A stretch of 64,000 nucleotides of DNA from Candidatus Methylopumilus universalis (GTDB lineage Bacteria > Pseudomonadota > Gammaproteobacteria > Burkholderiales > Methylophilaceae), in the NCBI GenBank assembly GCA_945883335.1, contig CAMCXI010000003.1, positions 124,001 to 188,000 of the forward strand, in the 5' to 3' direction. The position numbers and the translations under genes were made by a program. Under the pieces are notes generated by a model. It saw nothing but the letters and a program-made list of their open reading frames with translations. It was not told where the DNA came from and did not search any database. This document shows, piece after piece, positions 25,699 to 34,617 of this stretch; position 1 is the first letter of the stretch; every line of letters starts with the position of its first letter.

Positions 25699-27018
25699 CT
25701 AGTCTTTCAAGAACGAAAACGCCCTCTCTAAGGCCTTACGCTTCCTCTCTAGCGATGAAACCTCACCATAATTTGCTGATGTGCCTTGCTGGCGATGCCC
25801 TGTAATTTCCTCCCTTAGATCCTGGGGAATGTCTGCATTTTTTAGTAAAGTAGTAAGTGTGTGCCTGAAACAATGAGAGCTTACATTTGGTCCCAGTAAG
25901 GATCTCAACCAACTGTTAATGTTAGCCGAGGCGTTACCTCCCTTTGTTTTACTCTTCCCATCTGAGTACCTTGGAAAAAGAACAACACTGTCCGACAGAA
26001 CCTCATTAATAGCCTTAAGTGCAAAGTCTAATAGCGGGGTTGTTCGCCTTGAGTTCTCGGTCTTCAGTGTCTGGTCTTCGTAGTCTATGATTGTTAAGGC
26101 GCCATTCTTTTTATCGAAATCCTGAACCCTTGCCCCGGAGATTTCACTGACGCGTGCACCCGAGGCCATCTGAATGAGCGCAAAGTTTTTATGCTCGCAG
26201 GCTGGCGCCGCAAGTATTAGCCTCATTTGGTCTTGCGTTAGGGATAGTTTCTTTGTTGCATCCTTGCCAAGTCTTGGCGGGCTCAAGTTTTTAAATGGGT
26301 TATTCCCCGTGGTGATGCCCAGCTCTAGCATGGCCTTATTAAACCCTGACCGAAATATGTTGAGCTCCTTCTGAACCGTCTGAGTTTTGGCGCCCTCTTT
26401 CTGACGCAACTCTAGGAACTCTTTGGCTAGCTGCGGTGAAAATGCCGTTAGTAACATGTCGCCCTTGAACGCGATCAACTTGTTCCAATAGGCGGTGCTA
26501 GTGGAGCGCCACTTTCCCTGTCTAGGGTCATCTAGGTAAATTCGCTTTGCGTCGCTCAGAAGGGCAGGATATCCATCCCTGAGGGCATTTAAAGCGTCCT
26601 CGTCCAACTTTGTTACCTGGCCAGCTTCTTTCCTGTGGAGGTAATACATAAAAAAATCATCTAGGTGAGGAGTCCGGCTGAACTCACCGCCGGGATTTTG
26701 GTGGTCAGGTAAGGGATTAATCCCCATCCCCGCCCAGGCACCATACTTTGATAGCAACGCATTGATTCGCGCCTTGTTTGTCCCATAATGGTTTGGATCA
26801 AGCCTTAGCTGCTTGAATAGAGTCGTGTGTTCATCCCCAAGCCTGCGGCATTGCCCCTCAAGGCTACCGTTCTTTTCATACAGCCTAATATTGAGCTCTT
26901 TTTCATCGATGATGTTGACGAGATCGCCTGGGACGCGCCTGCGATAGTAAGGTAGGCCCTTGTCATACTTGAGGTAGCGAATCACAAAATACCTGTCATA
27001 ATACTTAAACCTTGCCAT
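25699..27018 (-). CDS. int: Tyrosine recombinase (integrase of the element)
   Basis: A 439-residue site-specific recombinase that should insert and excise the element at tRNA-Leu. The catalytic residues are complete: R289 (ASGARVSEI), K near 320, H382 and R385 (HCFRH), H408 (TGHRQ) and nucleophile Y417 (SANYGE). An N-terminal arm-binding and core-binding portion fills residues 1-250. It lies at the element's edge, next to the tRNA 3' end and reading away from it, the usual arrangement for tRNA-targeting integrases. No excisionase gene was identified. Confidence 0.93.
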   Translation of the reverse strand: MARFKYYDRYFVIRYLKYDKGLPYYRRRVPGDLVNIIDEKELNIRLYEKNGSLEGQCRRLGDEHTTLFKQLRLDPNHYGTNKARINALLSKYGAWAGMGINPLPDHQNPGGEFSRTPHLDDFFMYYLHRKEAGQVTKLDEDALNALRDGYPALLSDAKRIYLDDPRQGKWRSTSTAYWNKLIAFKGDMLLTAFSPQLAKEFLELRQKEGAKTQTVQKELNIFRSGFNKAMLELGITTGNNPFKNLSPPRLGKDATKKLSLTQDQMRLILAAPACEHKNFALIQMASGARVSEISGARVQDFDKKNGALTIIDYEDQTLKTENSRRTTPLLDFALKAINEVLSDSVVLFPRYSDGKSKTKGGNASANINSWLRSLLGPNVSSHCFRHTLTTLLKNADIPQDLREEITGHRQQGTSANYGEVSSLERKRKALERAFSFLKD

Positions 27019-27029
27019 AGTACACCCTT

Positions 27030-27049
27030 GTGGAGAAATTGTGGAGAAA
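27030..27049 (+). repeat. Paired GTGGAGAA repeats, right end
   Basis: GTGGAGAAA occurs at 27030-27038 and again at 27041-27049 (11-base period), matching the pair at 16538-16557. It lies between the integrase start and the right attachment site, where arm-type integrase sites are expected. Confidence 0.65.
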
Positions 27050-27106
27050 CCACAGGGCTTAAAGCTAGGCTAACATACTGAATGATATAAATTTTGTGAT
27101 TAGACT

Positions 27107-27125
27107 TTGGTGCCGGGGGGGGGAA
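27107..27125. repeat. Right attachment site inside tRNA-Leu
   Basis: TTGGTGCC, nine G and AA: the complement of the tRNA-Leu 3' end (acceptor and T stems plus CCA). The other copy is at 16450-16469 and has one extra G. The tRNA on this side remains intact. Confidence 0.85.
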
Positions 27126-27194
27126 TCGAACCCCCATGAAGTTGCCCTCGCTGGATTTTGAGTCCAGTGCGTCTACCAATTCCGCCACCCCGGC
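27108..27194 (-). tRNA. tRNA-Leu, anticodon CAA
   Basis: A class II tRNA of 87 bases including an encoded CCA. On the reverse strand the acceptor stem is GCCGGGG with CCCCGGC, the anticodon arm is CTGGA-CTCAAAA-TCCAG (anticodon CAA), a long variable arm follows, and the T-loop is GTTCGATTC. It decodes UUG. The element is integrated at its 3' end, which restores the gene. Confidence 0.96.
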
Positions 27195-27229
27195 AGCGAA
27201 GTCAAATATTATAACAAACACTGAAGATT

Positions 27230-28267
27230 ATGCGAACTACTGATTTTGATTTTTACTTGCCTGATGCCTTGATTGCTCAATTTCCAGCCAAAGAAAGAAC
27301 AGCGAGTAGACTTTTACGGCTAAATGGTAAAACAGGTGCGCTTATTGATGCGCAGTTTATTGATTTACCTGACTTTATCTCATCAGGCGATCTGCTGGTT
27401 TTTAACAACACAAAAGTGATTAAAGCTCGCTTAGCTGGCAGTAAATCTACTGGTGGAGAAATTGAAGCGTTAATTGAACGAGTGATTGATACGCATCATG
27501 CACTGGCACATATTAAATCATCACGCTCTCCCAAGCCGGGCAGTAAGCTTTTATTTGCAAAGTCATTTGAAGCAGAAGTAATTGAGCGACAAGATGATCT
27601 GTTTTTACTCAAAATCAATCATGAAGCAGACTGGCTAGATTTACTTGAAGAATATGGCAGTTTACCATTGCCGCCTTATATTGAGCATGATGCAGATGCG
27701 CATGATGACGAGCGTTACCAAACTGTTTACGCTGAACACCCAGGTGCAGTCGCCGCGCCAACAGCAGGCTTACATTTTGATGAATCTATGTTGGACCGCT
27801 TAAAGGCTAACGGCGTTAAGATTGCTTATGTGACACTTCATGTGGGAGCAGGTACATTTCAACCTGTACGTGTAGATAATATTGCAGAACACAAAATGCA
27901 TAGTGAGCGTTATTCGGTGCCCGAAGAAACCATAGCGCTAATTCAAGCCACAAGGGCACAGGGCAACAAAGTAACGGCGATTGGCACAACCTCTATGCGT
28001 GCTTTAGAGAGCGCTGCTCGTTCTGGCGAGCTTGTGGCAGGGTCAGGTGATACTGACATTTTCATTACACCTGGTTACGCATTTAAAGTGGTTGAGAGGA
28101 TACTCACTAACTTTCATTTGCCAAAAAGCACTTTGCTGATGCTGGTATCGGCGTTTGCTGGTCTAGAGAACATCCAAAAAGCCTATCAAAATGCCATTGA
28201 TCAAAAGTATCGTTTTTTTAGTTATGGGGATGCGATGTTAATCGAGCGCAGGGATGCCAAACAGTAG
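27230..28267 (+). CDS. queA: S-adenosylmethionine:tRNA ribosyltransferase-isomerase
   Basis: Transfers and isomerises the ribosyl part of SAM onto preQ1 at the wobble base of GUN-decoding tRNAs, forming epoxyqueuosine. The 345-residue length and motifs fit: [18 protein letters not shown] at the N-terminus, [14 protein letters not shown], the APTAGLHF motif near residue 180, and the C-terminal [12 protein letters not shown]. The usual partner gene tgt is not next to it here. It starts 35 bases after tRNA-Leu on the opposite strand. Confidence 0.96.
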   Translation: MRTTDFDFYLPDALIAQFPAKERTASRLLRLNGKTGALIDAQFIDLPDFISSGDLLVFNNTKVIKARLAGSKSTGGEIEALIERVIDTHHALAHIKSSRSPKPGSKLLFAKSFEAEVIERQDDLFLLKINHEADWLDLLEEYGSLPLPPYIEHDADAHDDERYQTVYAEHPGAVAAPTAGLHFDESMLDRLKANGVKIAYVTLHVGAGTFQPVRVDNIAEHKMHSERYSVPEETIALIQATRAQGNKVTAIGTTSMRALESAARSGELVAGSGDTDIFITPGYAFKVVERILTNFHLPKSTLLMLVSAFAGLENIQKAYQNAIDQKYRFFSYGDAMLIERRDAKQ

Positions 28268-28352
28268 TTGAAAACAATGAAACTGGGAACTCTTACGAAG
28301 AAATTGTGCCTATTTAAGGCGAAATTTTTTAACAGCAATTAAGAAAGCGTTT

Positions 28353-29240
28353 ATGAAAATAATAAAATCACTACCTGGCCTGGGCCTTACCTTGTTGACG
28401 TTATTGGGGCATCAAACGCAAGCAGCTATTTTGCCCGCAGCAGAAGTGGTGACTAAAATCACGCTAGCTAAAGCGCCAAGTTCTAAACCAATGTCCATCG
28501 CTTACGTGCCAATACATCAACGCTACTACATTGCGGATGGTGGTTTAGGAGCAGTCGGCTCAGAGACAGAAGCGCCAATTTCAAAATCACAAGTGCATGT
28601 ATACGGCGATGGAGGTCAGTACATTCAATCCGCAAAACCTGGTTATGACAACCGCTCTATTTACTTTAATCAAAACACCAAACAACTTGAGACCGTTACT
28701 TACAACATCTCCAGTAACGCTGGCTTCTCACCCAATACCGGTCTTTTCTCATTAGAGTTAGATGATAAAGGCAACCTCACGGGAAACTCCAAAGATATTT
28801 CGGGTTTTAATGCAGCATTTGGCGATGCCTCGACCATTCCAACACACAACTCTGAAACCAACCTTTATTATGCCAAACAAGGCCGGAGTAATTTAGTATG
28901 GGTGATTGATTTAAACAAAGATGAAAAAGTAGAGGAAATTAAACTCGACCTCAATACAGCAGGCGTTCAGTTTCATGACATCACTGACTACTATTGTGCT
29001 TATACAGGTATCAAAGGGGAAGAGCTTGCACTGCTAGATGTGGACCACAAAGCTGTTTTGGTATTCGATATCAAAGGCAAATTTGTTGGTAAAAGTACGC
29101 TTCCAAGTACATTAAAATTACGCGCACAAAACCATATTGCCGGTTTAGGTTATACCAATGGATTGTTCTTTGTCTACCACGAACCTGAAGGAGAATTTGG
29201 TACATTTTACGGCTTTAAGGTTTCAGACTTAGCCAATTAA
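28353..29240 (+). CDS. Secreted beta-propeller-like protein, unknown
   Basis: A 295-residue protein with a signal peptide (cleavage after QTQA, near residue 24). The mature part shows repeated short beta-strand segments with YYIADGG, LYYAKQG and VLVFDIKG, suggesting a propeller of NHL/SMP-30-like type, but I cannot place it in a named family. It probably sits in the periplasm. It stands alone and ends at a strong terminator. Confidence 0.65.
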   Translation: MKIIKSLPGLGLTLLTLLGHQTQAAILPAAEVVTKITLAKAPSSKPMSIAYVPIHQRYYIADGGLGAVGSETEAPISKSQVHVYGDGGQYIQSAKPGYDNRSIYFNQNTKQLETVTYNISSNAGFSPNTGLFSLELDDKGNLTGNSKDISGFNAAFGDASTIPTHNSETNLYYAKQGRSNLVWVIDLNKDEKVEEIKLDLNTAGVQFHDITDYYCAYTGIKGEELALLDVDHKAVLVFDIKGKFVGKSTLPSTLKLRAQNHIAGLGYTNGLFFVYHEPEGEFGTFYGFKVSDLAN

Positions 29241-29263
29241 AACCGCATAACTTTAAGTCATAT

Positions 29264-29285
29264 AAAACCGCCCTAGGGCGGTTTT
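29264..29285. terminator. Bidirectional terminator between convergent genes
   Basis: AAAACCGCC-CTAG-GGCGGTTTT is a perfect inverted repeat with A and T tails on either side, serving the forward gene ending at 29240 and the reverse gene ending at 29309. Confidence 0.88.
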
Positions 29286-29308
29286 ATTATTCAAGTAATA
29301 CTACTTAG

Positions 29309-29812
29309 TTACTTACCTAGTGCACCGGCTAGCTTGCCTGACACCAAACCAAACACAGCGCCTAAAACAGCTGAAACAGCTACCAACAACACTGGGTTAG
29401 TCAAATCAGTCGCTGTCACGCTCCCAGCGTTTGCTGTTTGAAGCGCATAAGCAGCTGTTGCCGCATAGCCGTAAACATTTGCTGGCACACACGAAAGTGC
29501 CTCAATATTTGCAACGATAACTAGGAAAAAGACAGTGACGGCGATATAGACTGCTGGACCAACTGGAGCGGCCAAACCTAAAGGGTTTAAACCAACCAAA
29601 TACAAAGCAACACCAGCGATAACAGCCCCATAAATCATCCCTACAATAGTTTTTTGTAATGCAGCTGCGTCACCACCACTATGGAAGAAACTACCCCATG
29701 CAATAAAACCAGCCCAAACTAAAACGGATCCAGATAATGGACCTAAAGCTAGATACGCCCATAGGCCACCAAGTAAAGCGATACTTACAGATAGTGCAGT
29801 TACTTTAGACAT
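29309..29812 (-). CDS. DUF1097 family membrane protein
   Basis: A 167-residue hydrophobic protein with five or six membrane segments and the WAGFIAWGSFFHSGG motif of the DUF1097 (YcdZ-like) family, function unknown. AGGAGA lies 6 bases before the ATG. It is monocistronic and ends at the shared terminator. Confidence 0.82.
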   Translation of the reverse strand: MSKVTALSVSIALLGGLWAYLALGPLSGSVLVWAGFIAWGSFFHSGGDAAALQKTIVGMIYGAVIAGVALYLVGLNPLGLAAPVGPAVYIAVTVFFLVIVANIEALSCVPANVYGYAATAAYALQTANAGSVTATDLTNPVLLVAVSAVLGAVFGLVSGKLAGALGK

Positions 29813-30036
29813 GCTTATCTCCTCTAGTTTTACTTCTATTTTTACTTCTAGTTAACATATAAAAAATAGAACAGCTATAGCGACAGGTGCAAAAGCGTTT
29901 ATTTCGTTGAAGTGCTATTGCACCATCAAAACCGCTGAAGAGATACTAGTACCAATAAGAGTGCGATGCAAACCATTTGCAATAAAAAAACTGGGGCAAA
30001 TATACAAAAGTGCTTTTGCATGGTTGCCCAACCCAC

Positions 30037-31749
30037 TTAGCTCAATGTTTTGGCCATGAATCCGAGCACTTCATTCAATGGGATAGATTGCGCATCAGTT
30101 GAAGTACGTGCTTGGTATTCCACTTGGTTTTCTTTCAAGCCACGGTCACCAATCACAATACGATGCGGTATCCCAATCAAGTCCATCTCCGCAAACATCA
30201 CACCTGGACGTTCGCCGCGGTCATCAATCAACACATCCACACCCGCCGTCAGCAAATCTTCATAAAGTTTGGTTGCCGCTTCTTTCACCACATCGCTCTT
30301 ATCCATGCCAATTGGCGCAATCGCCACTTGGAAAGGCGCAAGACTGGTTGGGAACACGATACCGCGTTCATCGTTACCTTGCTCGATCGCCGCACCCACA
30401 ATACGTGACACGCCAATGCCGTAACAGCCCATTTCCATTACCTGGGTTTGGCCTTGCTCATCAAGGTAAGTAGCATTCATCGCTTGTGCATATTTAGTCC
30501 GCAATTGGAAAATATGACCCACTTCAATCCCACGACATAGTGCTAAAACACCCTTACCATCTGGGCTCGCATCACCATCAATCACATTACGAATATCAGC
30601 TACCACGCTAGGCTCTGGCAAATCACGCCCAAAATTTACGCCTGATAAATGCAGTTTTGGTTGGTTCGCGCCGCAAATAAAATCGTTCATTGCCGCCACG
30701 GTGCGGTCAGCAATCACTGTCACATTCGCGCCCACTTTTACAGGGCCGATAAAGCCAGGTGGGCAATCATTCAAATTTGCACGCACTTCTTCAGGCGTTG
30801 CAAAACGGAAATCCGCCAAGCCATCTAACTTGCCCACTTTAATTTCATTTAAGCTGTGGTCACCACGAAGCAAGAGTAAGTAAAACTGATCGTTCGCCAT
30901 TAAGGCGATAGATTTCACCGTGCGTTGCAAGCTCACACCAAGCAACTCAGACACTGCTTCGCAGGTCGTTTGTTTTGGCGTTTCTACTAGCTTCATTTCT
31001 TCACTAACCGCCGCACGTGGTGTGCTCGGTGCTAGGGCTTCAGCTAATTCAACGTTTGCCGCATAATCTGAATTTGGGCAATACGCCAAACCATCCTCAC
31101 CTGAATCAGCCAATACATGGAACTCATGCGAACCATCACCGCCAATTGCACCAGTATCAGCACGCACCGCGCGGAACTCTAAGCCCAAGCGGGTAAACAC
31201 GTTTGAATAAGCTTGGAACATCCGCGCATAAGTTTGCTCAAGCGAAGCTAAATTGGTATGAAAAGAATAGGCATCTTTCATCATAAATTCGCGCGCGCGC
31301 ATCACCCCAAAACGTGGGCGAATCTCATCACGGAACTTGGTTTGTACTTGGTAAAAATTAAGCGGCAATTGCTTGTAGCTCTTAATCTCACGGCGGGCAA
31401 TATCGGTAATCACCTCTTCGTGCGTTGGACCAAAGCAAAACTCACGCTCATGGCGGTCTTCAATCTTCAACATTTGTGGGCCAAACACCGCCCATCGACC
31501 TGTTTCTTCCCAAAGCTCTTTTGGTTGCACCGCTGGCATCAAAAGCTCAAGCGCACCTGCTTTATTCATCTCATCGCGCACCACTGCTTCCACCTTGCGC
31601 AGTACACGCAAACCAAGCGGCATCCAAGTGTAAAGGCCAGAGCCTAAACGCTTGATAAACCCAGCACGCAACATTAAACGATGACTAGCAAGCTCGGCTT
31701 CTTGTGGGGCTTCTTTTTGGGTGGCAATAAAAAACTGTGAGGCGCGCAT
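30037..31749 (-). CDS. proS: Prolyl-tRNA synthetase
   Basis: Charges tRNA-Pro with proline. The 570-residue length is that of the bacterial type with an editing insertion. Class II motifs are present: motif 1 around [13 protein letters not shown] (about 34-46), motif 2 [21 protein letters not shown] (residues 137-157, only part needed for recognition) and motif 3 [13 protein letters not shown] near residue 445. The central YbaK-like editing domain occupies about 220-390, and the anticodon-binding domain follows. It stands alone. Confidence 0.97.
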   Translation of the reverse strand: MRASQFFIATQKEAPQEAELASHRLMLRAGFIKRLGSGLYTWMPLGLRVLRKVEAVVRDEMNKAGALELLMPAVQPKELWEETGRWAVFGPQMLKIEDRHEREFCFGPTHEEVITDIARREIKSYKQLPLNFYQVQTKFRDEIRPRFGVMRAREFMMKDAYSFHTNLASLEQTYARMFQAYSNVFTRLGLEFRAVRADTGAIGGDGSHEFHVLADSGEDGLAYCPNSDYAANVELAEALAPSTPRAAVSEEMKLVETPKQTTCEAVSELLGVSLQRTVKSIALMANDQFYLLLLRGDHSLNEIKVGKLDGLADFRFATPEEVRANLNDCPPGFIGPVKVGANVTVIADRTVAAMNDFICGANQPKLHLSGVNFGRDLPEPSVVADIRNVIDGDASPDGKGVLALCRGIEVGHIFQLRTKYAQAMNATYLDEQGQTQVMEMGCYGIGVSRIVGAAIEQGNDERGIVFPTSLAPFQVAIAPIGMDKSDVVKEAATKLYEDLLTAGVDVLIDDRGERPGVMFAEMDLIGIPHRIVIGDRGLKENQVEYQARTSTDAQSIPLNEVLGFMAKTLS

Positions 31750-31817
31750 AAAGACTTCTTTTTAATTATCAAGTGACAAGGGGTGGAATTTTATAGCGAA
31801 ATCAACTTAACGTCAGC

Positions 31818-32486
31818 CTATTTAAAGGTTTCCATCGTGCTTCGCGCCAAACACAAATCCGCCCAAGCCTTTGCTTTGTCCTGGGGGTGATGTAGTAATT
31901 GAGATGGTGCGTAACTGGCCACCACTGAAACGCCTTGATATTGATGAACGTTGCCGCGCAAGGCATCTAGCGGCTCACTTGAGCCAAGCAAAGTTTGGGC
32001 GGCTTTTTCTCCAAAAGCCACAATCAATTTCGGCTGAATGAGAGATATTTGGCGGTTGAAATATTCTGGTTCAGATAGCTGTGTGAGATACACATTTTTG
32101 CCGCGCTGTAGCTGAATGGCGATGAGCATTTTATCAAGCAAAGCGCCTGCTTCACCATCGACAAGAGCATCCCCCAAAAACACCCAATCAGCATTTTGGT
32201 CGCCCGAGCCAGCTACGTGCTGTTTGAGCTCTGCCCAATCCATATTGGCAACATCAAGCAAAGCAGGTGCTTGCGATTCCAATGCTTGAGGTGCTATTTC
32301 TTTGTATTCCACAACGACTTCTGCTTCAACCTTAGCCTCAATAACAGTTTCAATTGGAGCATCGCCAGGAGCCATTTGCTGCTTGGCTTCTAGCGGCGCA
32401 TCAACAGGTGCTTCCAAAGGCGAGTTTAAGCGCCACACAGGCAACAGCTCTAATTCACGCAGCATATCTTCACGCGTCAAACTCAT
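31818..32486 (-). CDS. Degenerate uracil-DNA glycosylase family protein
   Basis: A 222-residue protein in the place (after tsaB-rimI) where related betaproteobacteria carry a family-4-type uracil-DNA glycosylase. The fold is recognisable at residues 100-215 (VFLGDALVDGEAGALLDKML, then IQPKLIVAFGEKAAQTLLG, then LRGNVHQYQG). The catalytic GEGPG loop is replaced by GDALV, the HPAYLL motif reads APSQLL, and all four Fe-S cysteines are missing; the only Cys is C212. Residues 23-75 are a low-complexity Glu/Ala/Pro/Val stretch. It is probably not an active glycosylase. It overlaps rimI by 4 bases. Confidence 0.75.
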   Translation of the reverse strand: MSLTREDMLRELELLPVWRLNSPLEAPVDAPLEAKQQMAPGDAPIETVIEAKVEAEVVVEYKEIAPQALESQAPALLDVANMDWAELKQHVAGSGDQNADWVFLGDALVDGEAGALLDKMLIAIQLQRGKNVYLTQLSEPEYFNRQISLIQPKLIVAFGEKAAQTLLGSSEPLDALRGNVHQYQGVSVVASYAPSQLLHHPQDKAKAWADLCLARSTMETFK

Positions 32487-32947
32487 AGCGCCACTCCCAT
32501 TAATACGGCATTTTCGCGGCCATTGTATGCTGGGTAGTAACCAGGACGCATCCCCATTTCGTTAAAGCCGATGCTTTCATAAAGCGTGATGGCGGAAACA
32601 TTAGACGGACGCACTTCTAAAAACATATTGAGGCAGCCTTTTTCACGACCGATTTGCATCATTTGGTTAAGCAAATGACGGCCCCAGCCTTTGCCTTTCC
32701 AAGCAGATGAAACACTAATATTGAGCAGATGCGCTTCATCAAGCACCATCATGAGAATGGCGTAGCCAATCACCGCTTCATCAATCTCCAACAACAAGCA
32801 AATGTGCCCTGAATTGATAGAGTCTTTGAAATTACCTGCCGTCCAAGGGAATGGAAAATTAACGATTTCAATTTGCATCACCGCATCTAGATCAGATGCG
32901 TGCATCTCTCGAAAACTAATATTCGGCTGATTGAGTTGCGTGTTCAT
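32483..32947 (-). CDS. rimI: Ribosomal protein S18-alanine N-acetyltransferase
   Basis: A GNAT-fold acetyltransferase that acetylates the N-terminal alanine of S18. In its 154 residues the acetyl-CoA loop is WKGKGWGRHLL (near 84-94), the N-terminal motif is FPFPWTAGNF, and ALYESIGFNEMGMR-type motif follows, as in RimI. It lies 1 base after tsaB and overlaps the next gene by 4 bases, so it is in one transcript with both. Confidence 0.93.
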   Translation of the reverse strand: MNTQLNQPNISFREMHASDLDAVMQIEIVNFPFPWTAGNFKDSINSGHICLLLEIDEAVIGYAILMMVLDEAHLLNISVSSAWKGKGWGRHLLNQMMQIGREKGCLNMFLEVRPSNVSAITLYESIGFNEMGMRPGYYPAYNGRENAVLMGVAL

Positions 32948-32948
32948 G

Positions 32949-33638
32949 TTAGCGGTTTACCCGTTCGCTCATTTTTAGTGCGACTTTGTTACGGATATAA
33001 ATTGGCGCAGCTTCCTGTGCTGGTCTTGCTAAGCCCGCCTCAAAAGTTGGCAAAGCAAGCTCAGCGATCGATGTGGCAGTTGGGTGTGAGTGGTGGTCTG
33101 GCGCTGGCATTTCACGCAATTGCTCGCCATAAACGGCTTGCAATACATCGGGATATACCAGCCATCCTGAACCAACACCTACCCAATCGTCACCGTTCAC
33201 TTTGGGTGCATCTTCAGGTTTGAATAGCGCTGGTGCGCTAACTTCTAGCCATTCGCCATTTTGCTTCTCATAAGCCGCATGGTAGATTTCCCCCATCCGT
33301 GCATCCAGGCAGGCAATTACTTTTTCTGCACCACTTTGCTGAGACAATGCCTGCAAAGTACTCACCGCGACTACTGGCAAATTAGCACCAAAAGCCAACC
33401 CTTGCGCCACACCACAAGCAATACGCAAACCAGTAAATGAGCCAGGACCAGCCCCAAAAGCGATGCCATCAAGGGCTGTTAGCTCAATTTTTGCTTCGTC
33501 GAGCAAGGTACGCAGGGTAGGCAAAATCTGCTGTGAATGCGTTTGCCCCGCATGAATATCACGTGACAATACACGGCCATTTAGCCACAAGGCTAATGAC
33601 AGAAATTCAGTGGAGGTGTCGATGGCGAGAATTTGCAT
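32949..33638 (-). CDS. tsaB: tRNA threonylcarbamoyladenosine biosynthesis protein
   Basis: Partner of TsaD in making t6A37 in ANN-decoding tRNAs. The 229-residue ASKHA-fold protein starts ILAIDTSTEFLSLAL and has GPGSFTGLRIACGVAQGLA (near residues 68-86), which is diagnostic for TsaB. It leads the tsaB-rimI-glycosylase-like group. Confidence 0.95.
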   Translation of the reverse strand: MQILAIDTSTEFLSLALWLNGRVLSRDIHAGQTHSQQILPTLRTLLDEAKIELTALDGIAFGAGPGSFTGLRIACGVAQGLAFGANLPVVAVSTLQALSQQSGAEKVIACLDARMGEIYHAAYEKQNGEWLEVSAPALFKPEDAPKVNGDDWVGVGSGWLVYPDVLQAVYGEQLREMPAPDHHSHPTATSIAELALPTFEAGLARPAQEAAPIYIRNKVALKMSERVNR

Positions 33639-33665
33639 AAAGCTTTTGCATACAGAATTGAAAGG

Positions 33666-34091
33666 TTAATCAGCCTCTATTTTGCCATAACCTAGCCTTG
33701 TTCGATTGGCTTTGATTTCACCGCGCTGGCTTTTGCTCGCTAAGCGTCTTTTTTGCGAACCCAATGTTGGGCGCGTTGGCCTTCTTATTTCAGGCGCTTT
33801 TGCCACACTATTCACCAGCGCATGGAGTCGCTCAATCGCATCTTGTTTATTCATCTCTTGGCTGCGATGCTGTTGCGCTTTAATGATGATGACACCTTCA
33901 GATGTGATGCGTGAATCGCGTAGCGCCATGAGGCGCAATTGATGTGGCAAGGAGAGAGATGAAGCACGAATATCGAAGCGTAAATGAATTGCGCTTGAAA
34001 CCTTATTCACATTTTGCCCACCCGCACCCTGAGAGCGCATCGCGCTGAGCACGCATTCACTTTCTGGGATGAGAATGGGGCTTGGTTTCAT
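33666..34091 (-). CDS. arfB: Peptidyl-tRNA hydrolase / ribosome rescue factor
   Basis: Releases stalled ribosomes without a stop codon. The 141-residue protein has the GGQ motif (GAGGQNVNKVSSAIHLRFD near residues 22-40) and a basic C-terminal tail (SQKRRLASKSQRGEIK), both typical of ArfB (YaeJ). The gene lies 27 bases upstream of tsaB on the same strand and may be co-transcribed. Confidence 0.94.
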   Translation of the reverse strand: MKPSPILIPESECVLSAMRSQGAGGQNVNKVSSAIHLRFDIRASSLSLPHQLRLMALRDSRITSEGVIIIKAQQHRSQEMNKQDAIERLHALVNSVAKAPEIRRPTRPTLGSQKRRLASKSQRGEIKANRTRLGYGKIEAD

Positions 34092-34161
34092 GAAGCTATT
34101 TTAGCGCAAACCTTTTAGCTAAAACCAAAACCGACTGATAAACTAATCACTACTTTAATGA

Positions 34162-34389
34162 ATGACAAATATGGCCCTTAGCCCGAAAAAATTACTGCAT
34201 TCAAAATGGACGGCATCGACACCGCAAAACCGCGAAATGCATTTTATCGTGGTGCGCGTGACACAAGATGAAACTGATCCGCAAATTGTGACCGAGGTGA
34301 CATTAGAAGCAGTGCTAAGCAAACGTCAGCAAACTTTACCTTGGCGCGATTTATCGGACGAAGCGCGTTGGAAAGCAGGTTGGCTTTAA
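34162..34389 (+). CDS. Trp-rich TIGR02450-family small protein
   Basis: A 75-residue protein of unknown function. The family pattern is visible: LSPKKLLHSKWTA near the N-terminus and LPWRDLSDEARWKAGW at the C-terminus. Alternative ATGs at 34158 (out of frame) and 34171 (in frame) exist. It forms a pair with the DUF3820 gene 12 bases later. Confidence 0.85.
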   Translation: MTNMALSPKKLLHSKWTASTPQNREMHFIVVRVTQDETDPQIVTEVTLEAVLSKRQQTLPWRDLSDEARWKAGWL

Positions 34390-34401
34390 TCGGATTTTAA
34401 A

Positions 34402-34614
34402 ATGCACCCCGAAGACCTTAAAAAACTTGTCAGCATGGAAATGCCGTTCGGCAAACACAAAGGCCGTATCATTGCCGACTTACCTGGCAACTATCTGAAT
34501 TGGTTTGCGCGTGAGGGATTTCCACCAGGAGAGATTGGCCGATTATTGCAACTCATGCAGGAGATCGACCATAACGGCTTATCAGACTTGCTTAAGCCAC
34601 TACGTCAGCGCTAG
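34402..34614 (+). CDS. DUF3820 family small protein
   Basis: A 70-residue protein with MPFGKHKGRIIADLPGNYL and NWFAREGFPPGEIG, the hallmark of DUF3820. The motif resembles nuclease-associated GKHKG modules, but no activity is established. It converges with the helicase gene, 3 bases apart. Confidence 0.85.
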   Translation: MHPEDLKKLVSMEMPFGKHKGRIIADLPGNYLNWFAREGFPPGEIGRLLQLMQEIDHNGLSDLLKPLRQR

Positions 34615-34617
34615 CTT

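Noticed and set aside
16261-27130. Intact prophage
   Set aside because: The element has an integrase and replication protein but no capsid, portal, terminase, tail or lysis genes.
26982-27221. Reverse-strand frame reading GVAELVDALDSKSSEG
   Set aside because: It is the tRNA-Leu gene translated by chance; this peptide is a familiar artefact of that tRNA.
30050-31655. Several forward frames of 60-130 codons over proS
   Set aside because: They are antisense shadows of the prolyl-tRNA synthetase gene with no start signals or recognisable domains.
34402-34614. DUF3820 gene as a defence nuclease
   Set aside because: It lies in an ordinary housekeeping region, has no nuclease active site I can name, and pairs with another common small gene.
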